Of a DNA stretch of 64,000 nt, positions 59,047-64,000 are shown in pieces. Origin of the DNA: Alistipes sp. (GTDB taxonomy: Bacteria > Bacteroidota > Bacteroidia > Bacteroidales > Rikenellaceae). How positions within the stretch are numbered: the stretch's first letter is position 1; the number at the start of each line of letters is the position of its first letter. A program made the translations under genes and the position numbers. The notes under the pieces are model-generated. The model was not told the DNA's origin. It made no database searches and saw nothing but the letters and a program-made list of their open reading frames with translations. The DNA lies in the NCBI GenBank assembly GCA_017520545.1, contig JAFXFM010000002.1, positions 1-64,000 on the forward strand, given 5' to 3'.

Positions 59047-60303
59047 ATGAAAGTCTACAAATTTGGAGGTGCTTCGGTGCGTCACGCCGAGGGTGTTCGT
59101 AACCTCCTGAACATAGTGAGTGGCGAGGAGGAGTTGTTCGTTATCGTATCGGCAATGGGCAAAACAACCAACGCCTTGGAGGAGGTTTTCGACGCTATGC
59201 GCAAGGGCGACACCGCCTTCTGCGAGCAGAAAATTGACGAAATTAAGGCCTACCACTACACCACTATCGCCGACCTTTTTGGCTCGACCGACTATCGCAT
59301 CGAGGAGGTTGATGCACTTTTCGAGGCGCTGCGTAAGGCGGTAACAACCAACAAGTTCGAGCGCAACAAGGCGGAGGAGTGGTACGACCATATCGTAGCA
59401 TACGGAGAGTTGGTTTCGACAACCATAATCTCGGCTTTCCTCAACAAAGAGGGTGTAGCCAACACGTGGATTGATATGCGCAAATGCTTTATGACACAGG
59501 CTCGCCACAAGGACGCGAACGTATTGATCGAGCAGTCGAAAACGCCGCTTCGTCTGGCTGTTGCAGGGGCAGAAAATCGCATCTTCGTAGGTCAGGGCTT
59601 TATCGGCTCGGCACCCGACGGCACAACCACAACGCTTGGTCGTGAAGGCTCGGACTACTCGGCTGCAGTAGTTGCGAATATCCTCAACGCAGAGTCGATG
59701 ACCGTATGGAAAGATGTGGACGGAATTCTGAATGCCGACCCTAAAATTTTCCCTGATGCGGTAAAAATCGACCAACTTAACTACGTGGATACCATTGAGT
59801 TGGCATATAGCGGTGCACAGATTATCCACCCTAAGACAATAAAGCCGTTGCAGAACAAAAATATCCCGTTGTACGTTAAACCTTTCGGCAATAAACTCGC
59901 CGCCGGAACTACAATTAACGGCTCGGCTCCGACTATTTCGACTCCGATTATCATTTTGAAGCGCAACCAGAGTTTCCTGCGTCTTCGTTCGCGCGATTTA
60001 TCGTTCGTGTTGGAGGAGAAGTTCCCGATTATTTTTGCCACTTTGGAGCGTTTCCGCATCAAGACAAACCTTATCCACAACACCGCCGTTGAGTTAGGTT
60101 TGTGCGTCGAGGAGAACTGGCACTTGGAGGAGGTAGCCGAGGCTTTGAAGGAGGAGGGCTTCAACGCCGAGATTATCGACAAGGTTGAACTTTTGACCAT
60201 TCGCCACTACAACGACGAATTGCTCAACAAGTATGTAGCGTGCGATGACTTCATTATCAGCCAACTTACACCCGATACGGTGCGTTATGTAAGACCGTTG
60301 TAA
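59047..60303 (+). CDS. lysC: aspartate kinase (monofunctional)
   Basis: 418 residues. K-F-G-G-A-S-V at 4-10 is the aspartokinase ATP-binding motif, followed by V-I-V-S-A-M-G-K-T-T and T-T-L-G-R-E-G-S-D-Y-S-A near 199-210. About 300-418 forms a pair of ACT-like subdomains, shorter than in lysine-sensitive LysC. No homoserine dehydrogenase domain is fused. The enzyme phosphorylates aspartate at the head of the lysine, threonine, methionine and diaminopimelate routes. It ends at a terminator shared with the convergent DUF4435 gene. Confidence 0.92.
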   Translation: MKVYKFGGASVRHAEGVRNLLNIVSGEEELFVIVSAMGKTTNALEEVFDAMRKGDTAFCEQKIDEIKAYHYTTIADLFGSTDYRIEEVDALFEALRKAVTTNKFERNKAEEWYDHIVAYGELVSTTIISAFLNKEGVANTWIDMRKCFMTQARHKDANVLIEQSKTPLRLAVAGAENRIFVGQGFIGSAPDGTTTTLGREGSDYSAAVVANILNAESMTVWKDVDGILNADPKIFPDAVKIDQLNYVDTIELAYSGAQIIHPKTIKPLQNKNIPLYVKPFGNKLAAGTTINGSAPTISTPIIILKRNQSFLRLRSRDLSFVLEEKFPIIFATLERFRIKTNLIHNTAVELGLCVEENWHLEEVAEALKEEGFNAEIIDKVELLTIRHYNDELLNKYVACDDFIISQLTPDTVRYVRPL

Positions 60304-60322
60304 AAGGTCCGTATAAAGACAG

Positions 60323-60354
60323 AAAGATGGGAGTGTTATCGCACTCCCATCTTT
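60323..60354. terminator. bidirectional terminator overlapping the end of the DUF4435 gene
   Basis: A perfect 13-bp stem AAAGATGGGAGTG/CACTCCCATCTTT with a 6-base loop. On the minus strand its first arm encodes K-M-G-V of the DUF4435 protein's last residues, and the stop codon lies in the loop. Confidence 0.9.
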
Positions 60355-61403
60355 GCTATTGCGACATCTATATATCGCTGAATATCAGACTTCAACCGCT
60401 TGTACAACGGCGACGATTCGTAGTTATCATTATCGAGCAGAACATCACGAATCGAACGAAGCGTGTTGGTATAGTTACTCATCTCATTTTTCAGTGCAAC
60501 GCCCTCTTTCGACGAGCATATTATCTTCGATAACGATATCTGTCGCAACTTCTCGCACACCCCTTCCAACACTATCATCACGACGTTGTCCATAAGTGTA
60601 TGACCGTGCATAAAGTGGTAGGTTAGTTCGGGTTCGACACCCTTCTTTTTTATGCGCTCGGCAAAGGCGGGAATTTCGCGTGCCATATCGGGATTATCCG
60701 CTTCGAGCGAGGCTACACGACGCTCGATATTGCGCTGTAACCACGCTATGGTATTGGCCCCATTCTCCTCGATATCGAGATAGCCGATGCGCACCGCCGA
60801 CTTGAAATCGACCAGCGTAAGCACGCTCTCGTTCTTACGCGATGCGGAGTAGGCATACCACAAAAACAGCGGATAAATAGTACGTGAGTATTCCGCCATA
60901 AACTGCTCGAAATCAAAGATATGCATATCATTCTTCACCGCCTTGACACAGACATTGTGAAGCGATGGCGCATAGCACAAATAGTTCTCTGTGGCGTAGG
61001 TGTAGGTGTGGAACATATAGGGCGATTCGACAATTTGACGCGACACCTCGTTCTCGTCGTCGAAGAGGTAGTCGAAGTCGGAATCCATACACAAAAGCAA
61101 TGTCTCGGAAGCCTGCTCCGCCATTGAGAGCAGAACCTTCTTTCCCTTTGGCAAATCTTTGCGTGTAGGCACCGATATTTCGAAGCGGAGATAGGGATTT
61201 GTGAAATGGTCGAAGATGCCTCGCCAAAATGCCACATCCTCGTACCCCTCAACAAAGACGCGAACAACTTTTTTGCCGTCATTAATTGCGAGCGTTGCCG
61301 GGAGGGTTGCCATATCCACACCTCCGCGAGCCAGCGCCTTTGCCCTCATCTTTTCGAGCATCATCTCGCGCTTACGCTCCCTATTTTCTCTGCGTTGAGC
61401 CAT
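60336..61403 (-). CDS. DUF4435-family protein (TOPRIM-like)
   Basis: Start at 61403 (M-A-Q-R-R-E-N), since the -7 box at 61425-61432 lies upstream of it and excludes the 61454 alternative. 355 residues: basic N-terminal coil (1-35), V-R-V-F-V-E-G-Y-E-D-V-A-F-W near 47-60 (the Glu of a TOPRIM-type site) and L-C-M-D-S-D-F-D-Y near 100-108 (the D-x-D part), then a helical C-terminal half. The family resembles the nuclease part of OLD proteins but here it has no ATPase partner. Role unknown. Confidence 0.75.
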   Translation of the reverse strand: MAQRRENRERKREMMLEKMRAKALARGGVDMATLPATLAINDGKKVVRVFVEGYEDVAFWRGIFDHFTNPYLRFEISVPTRKDLPKGKKVLLSMAEQASETLLLCMDSDFDYLFDDENEVSRQIVESPYMFHTYTYATENYLCYAPSLHNVCVKAVKNDMHIFDFEQFMAEYSRTIYPLFLWYAYSASRKNESVLTLVDFKSAVRIGYLDIEENGANTIAWLQRNIERRVASLEADNPDMAREIPAFAERIKKKGVEPELTYHFMHGHTLMDNVVMIVLEGVCEKLRQISLSKIICSSKEGVALKNEMSNYTNTLRSIRDVLLDNDNYESSPLYKRLKSDIQRYIDVAIAKMGVR

Positions 61404-61424
61404 CTTTTTGTGATATTTGTATAA

Positions 61425-61432
61425 CAAATATA
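61425..61432 (-). promoter_or_regulatory. -7 box TATATTTG, DUF4435 gene
   Basis: TATATTTG on the minus strand, 21 bases before start 61403. Confidence 0.55.
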
Positions 61433-61437
61433 CAAAA

Positions 61438-61471
61438 TTTGCATCTATTGACAAAATAATTGTTACTTTTG
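61438..61471 (+). promoter_or_regulatory. promoter of the SUI1-like gene
   Basis: TTTG (61438-61441), 22-base spacer, TACTTTTG (61464-61471). It is back-to-back with the DUF4435 promoter. Confidence 0.55.
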
Positions 61472-61520
61472 CAGCAGAATTTGGGAAATTATCCCCATAA
61501 AAATAGAGAGCATAGAGATT

Positions 61521-61859
61521 ATGGCTGACTGGAAAGAGCGTCTTGGAATGGTCTATTCGACAAATCCCGACTTCGCATACGATTATGGCGAGGAGCAGGA
61601 GGAGGCGACCTTAGACCCCGCAAAACAGAAATTGCGAGTTTGGCGCGACACAAAGGGGCGTGGCGGAAAAGTTGCAACCATAGTACGAGATTTCGTCGGC
61701 TCGACAGACGATTTACACAATTTAGGTCGTTTGTTAAAGCAGGCTTGCGGTGTGGGTGGCTCAGTGAAAGATGGCGAGATAATCATTCAGGGCGACCATC
61801 GCGACCGCATTACGGCTCTGCTTTTGCAGAAGGGATATTCTCAAACGAAGAAGGTTTAA
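61521..61859 (+). CDS. SUI1/eIF1-like translation factor (YciH type)
   Basis: 112 residues with the SUI1 core: L-R-V-W-R-D-T-K-G-R-G-G-K-V-A-T-I-V at about 38-55, L-L-K-Q-A-C-G-V-G-G-S-V-K-D-G-E-I-I-I-Q-G-D-H. The N-terminal 35 residues are acidic. Bacterial YciH proteins resemble eIF1 and can influence start-site selection. It is followed 8 bases later by the metallopeptidase-like gene. Confidence 0.88.
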   Translation: MADWKERLGMVYSTNPDFAYDYGEEQEEATLDPAKQKLRVWRDTKGRGGKVATIVRDFVGSTDDLHNLGRLLKQACGVGGSVKDGEIIIQGDHRDRITALLLQKGYSQTKKV

Positions 61860-61867
61860 TTAGGGGA

Positions 61868-64000
61868 GTGAGGTTTTTCATCAGGCATATAGTAGCAGTT
61901 GTCGCTATGGCATTTTTGGCTACATACTCGGTTTCGGCTCAGTACTACTCTTGGGGTGCTGACCCGACATATATGCATTGGCGAAAACTCAAAGGCGACA
62001 AAATCGACGTCATCTACCCCGACACAGCTCGTGAGGTGGGTTACAAGATGATGTACTACGCCCGCGCCGTGCAGCCGACTATCGACTTCGGCTATCGCCA
62101 CGGCCCGATGAAGATTCCGTTTGTCATTCACCCCGAGAACTTCTCGTCGAACGGTATGGTGATGTGGCTGCCAAAGCGTGTGGAGATACTCTCTTCGCCT
62201 GCGGTACGCGGCTACTCGATGCCGTGGTTGAAGCAACTCGCTGCGCACGAATATCGCCACGCCGTACAGTACAACAACATCAACCGCGGTTTTGTGCGTG
62301 TATTCAGTTATCTGCTCGGCCAGCAGAGTTCGACTATCGGACTCCTCTTTATGCCATTGTGGGGGTTGGAAGGCGACGCTACGCTCTCCGAAACGCAGAT
62401 GTCGTCGTACGGTCGAGCCCTGCAACCTTCCTTCACAATGCACTACCGCGCCGTGGGCAACTTCGCCTTAACCGAGAATCTCAACAAGTGGTTCTGTGGC
62501 TCCTATCGCGAGTATATACCCGACCACTATCACCTCGGCTACCAAATCACCGCATACGCCAACACCAAGTATGACGAGAACATTTGGGACAAAATCGTGC
62601 GCTTTGCGGTGCGCAACCCCTACACCATAGCGGCCACCGCGGTCGGAATGAGAAAGTTTTACAAAACCTCGACCACCAAACTTACACGCGAAACATTCGC
62701 CGATTTGAACGACTATTGGAATTCGTTGCCATATCAGCCAAACACCTCAACCCGTATTTCGGAGGAGGTCAAAAAGGGCTACACAATCTATCGCTATCCA
62801 CAATATATCGACCAGAATACGGTGCTGTCGTTGTACGAAACGCTCGACAATCCCGACGCCTTTGTACTGACCGACCGAAAGAGCGGCAAGCGCAAACACA
62901 TCGCCTATACGGGTTCGCTCTCTACACGTCCAAGCGAGGTCGTAGGCGGTAGAGTGTGGTGGACAGAGTATCGGCGCAGCCTGCTATTTGCCGAGCGCAT
63001 AAATTCCAAGTTGTGCTATATGGATTTGGAGCGAGGTCGCACCCGCACACTTCATCGTATGGATAAGGTCCTATACCCTACGCCTATCAGCAAACACGAG
63101 TTGGCGTGGGTGGAGTACTTCCCAAATGGTGTATACAACATTGTGCGTGGAAATCCGACACCTCGCAACGAGGAGGAGTATCTGCGTGTAGAGATTCCGT
63201 CCGACATCGAAATTCACGGCTTGGCGTACGACAACTACACTCACGCACTCTACTTTATCGCTACCGACGACAGCGGTATGTGGCTCGGACGCGTGGGCAG
63301 AAATCGCGAGATTGAGCACATCACCAAGGGGGCGTATATCACCATTAGCGACCTACGCGCCAAAGATGGACTATTGTATTTTGGCTCTATTCAGTCGGGT
63401 AAGGACGAGGTGCATTGCTACGACCTGCGCACCTCGACCGAATATCGCATCTCGGCTTCGACCTACGGCTCGTTTGCACCGATGCCGAACGATAAGGAGG
63501 GGGTATTGATGACCACCTACGACCGCTACGGCTACCATCTCGCCGAGCAGAAGATTGTGCGCGACACACTTCCGAAGGTGGAGTACTCGCAGTTACCGAT
63601 AAATTTGGTAAATCCACAACGCAAAAAGTGGAACACGATAAACCTCGACACGGTGCGATTTATCGGCATCGACTCGATGCTCCTACTCGCAAAGTCCGAC
63701 ACAAAGACTAAACAGAAGAGGACGAAACCTCTGCGCGACAAGCGATATTCGGGGGCTACGCACCTCTTCAATATCCACTCGTGGGCGCCAGTGTCGTACG
63801 ACCCGTTTGCATTGAGCGAGGAGGGAGAGCTGGACTTCAACCTTGGAGCAACCATAATGTCGCAGAACATTCTCTCCACCGCCAGCGGCTTTCTGACGTG
63901 GGGCTGGAATGCAAAGGAGGGCAATATATTCAAAGGGTCGTTCCGCTACTACGGCTTGGGGGTAAATTTGAGCATAAATGCTACCTACGGAGGTACACAA
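61868..64000 (+). CDS. HExxH metallopeptidase-like membrane protein, 3' end missing
   Basis: A frame open to the end of the window (711 codons) starting at GTG 61868, 8 bases after the SUI1 stop; this start gives a full signal peptide (M-R-F-F-I-R-H-I..., cleaved near S-V-S-A-Q, residue 25). The next in-frame ATG (61907) would remove most of it. H127-E128-Y-R-H131 is a perfect HExxH zinc site. Later parts carry repeated aromatic W/Y/D motifs like a TolB-type propeller (about 270-550), and the last residues before the window end (G-L-G-V-N-L-S-I-N-A) look like outer-membrane barrel strands. Bacteroidetes proteins of this order (gluzincin, propeller, barrel) are annotated only as hypothetical. 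Function unknown; secreted or outer-membrane peptidase is inferred. Confidence 0.75.
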   Translation, partial: MRFFIRHIVAVVAMAFLATYSVSAQYYSWGADPTYMHWRKLKGDKIDVIYPDTAREVGYKMMYYARAVQPTIDFGYRHGPMKIPFVIHPENFSSNGMVMWLPKRVEILSSPAVRGYSMPWLKQLAAHEYRHAVQYNNINRGFVRVFSYLLGQQSSTIGLLFMPLWGLEGDATLSETQMSSYGRALQPSFTMHYRAVGNFALTENLNKWFCGSYREYIPDHYHLGYQITAYANTKYDENIWDKIVRFAVRNPYTIAATAVGMRKFYKTSTTKLTRETFADLNDYWNSLPYQPNTSTRISEEVKKGYTIYRYPQYIDQNTVLSLYETLDNPDAFVLTDRKSGKRKHIAYTGSLSTRPSEVVGGRVWWTEYRRSLLFAERINSKLCYMDLERGRTRTLHRMDKVLYPTPISKHELAWVEYFPNGVYNIVRGNPTPRNEEEYLRVEIPSDIEIHGLAYDNYTHALYFIATDDSGMWLGRVGRNREIEHITKGAYITISDLRAKDGLLYFGSIQSGKDEVHCYDLRTSTEYRISASTYGSFAPMPNDKEGVLMTTYDRYGYHLAEQKIVRDTLPKVEYSQLPINLVNPQRKKWNTINLDTVRFIGIDSMLLLAKSDTKTKQKRTKPLRDKRYSGATHLFNIHSWAPVSYDPFALSEEGELDFNLGATIMSQNILSTASGFLTWGWNAKEGNIFKGSFRYYGLGVNLSINATYGGTQ

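Overview
The window looks like the chromosome of a Bacteroidales bacterium, most likely Rikenellaceae/Alistipes-like (inference; no rRNA is present to confirm it). Supporting signs are a SusC/SusD pair, DUF4493 and PCMD lipoproteins, fimbrillin-like lipoproteins, GLUG-type repeat surface proteins, DUF3098 beside ftsX, a ComEC without a C-terminal nuclease domain, and recurrent promoters of the Bacteroidetes type (TTTG or TTG, about 20 bases, TAnnTTTG) in place of E. coli-type boxes. No tRNA, rRNA or CRISPR array was seen.

Layout. 1-3.9 kb: the 3' part of a very long GLUG-like repeat protein and a 48-residue peptide gene. 4-4.4 kb: a repeat-rich gap. 4.4-6.3 kb: corA and mqnA (minus strand). 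6.5-15.6 kb: an eleven-gene, one-direction phage-derived operon (tail-type proteins, ClpP-like protease, capsid, portal, connector, holin, lysin) with no terminase, integrase, repressor, tail tube or tape measure. It runs directly into comEC. 15.6-20.1 kb: comEC, a THUMP-like methyltransferase, a DUF2520 protein, a KdsC-type phosphatase and a CYTH protein. 20.1-32.3 kb (minus): a SusC/SusD operon with three lipoproteins sharing a PQQ-like propeller, a glycerophosphodiester phosphodiesterase and a second small peptide of the same family as the one at 3.8 kb. 32.5-35 kb (minus): a FucP-type MFS transporter and a polyprenyl synthase. 35-41 kb: a YfhO protein, ftsX, DUF3098 and a PiT phosphate transporter. 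41-43.4 kb: an RNA-rich gap, a XerC/D recombinase and hpf. 43.6-53.1 kb: a seven-gene operon of DUF4493/PCMD lipoproteins and two paralogous outer-membrane barrels. 53.2-55.5 kb: a rod-like structured RNA candidate, a periplasmic domain protein and its Sel1-repeat paralogue. 55.8-64 kb: an S9 prolyl oligopeptidase, ProX deacylase, aspartate kinase, a DUF4435 protein, an eIF1/SUI1-like factor and a metallopeptidase-like protein running off the end.

Three things stand out. (1) A compact capsid-portal-lysis operon that looks domesticated and abuts the DNA-uptake channel gene. (2) Two 97-nt minus-strand RNA copies at 41.17-41.59 kb that differ at seven positions, six of which form three exact compensatory base-pair changes; a good Bacteroidetes promoter lies upstream and U8 runs follow each copy. 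(3) A 141-nt rod-shaped RNA at 53.3 kb with its own promoter and a 6S-like outline. Secondary points are a two-member family of unannotated 43-48 residue peptides, a methyltransferase C-terminus made from a dispersed intergenic repeat, and start codons lying within 4-8 bases of their -7 boxes.
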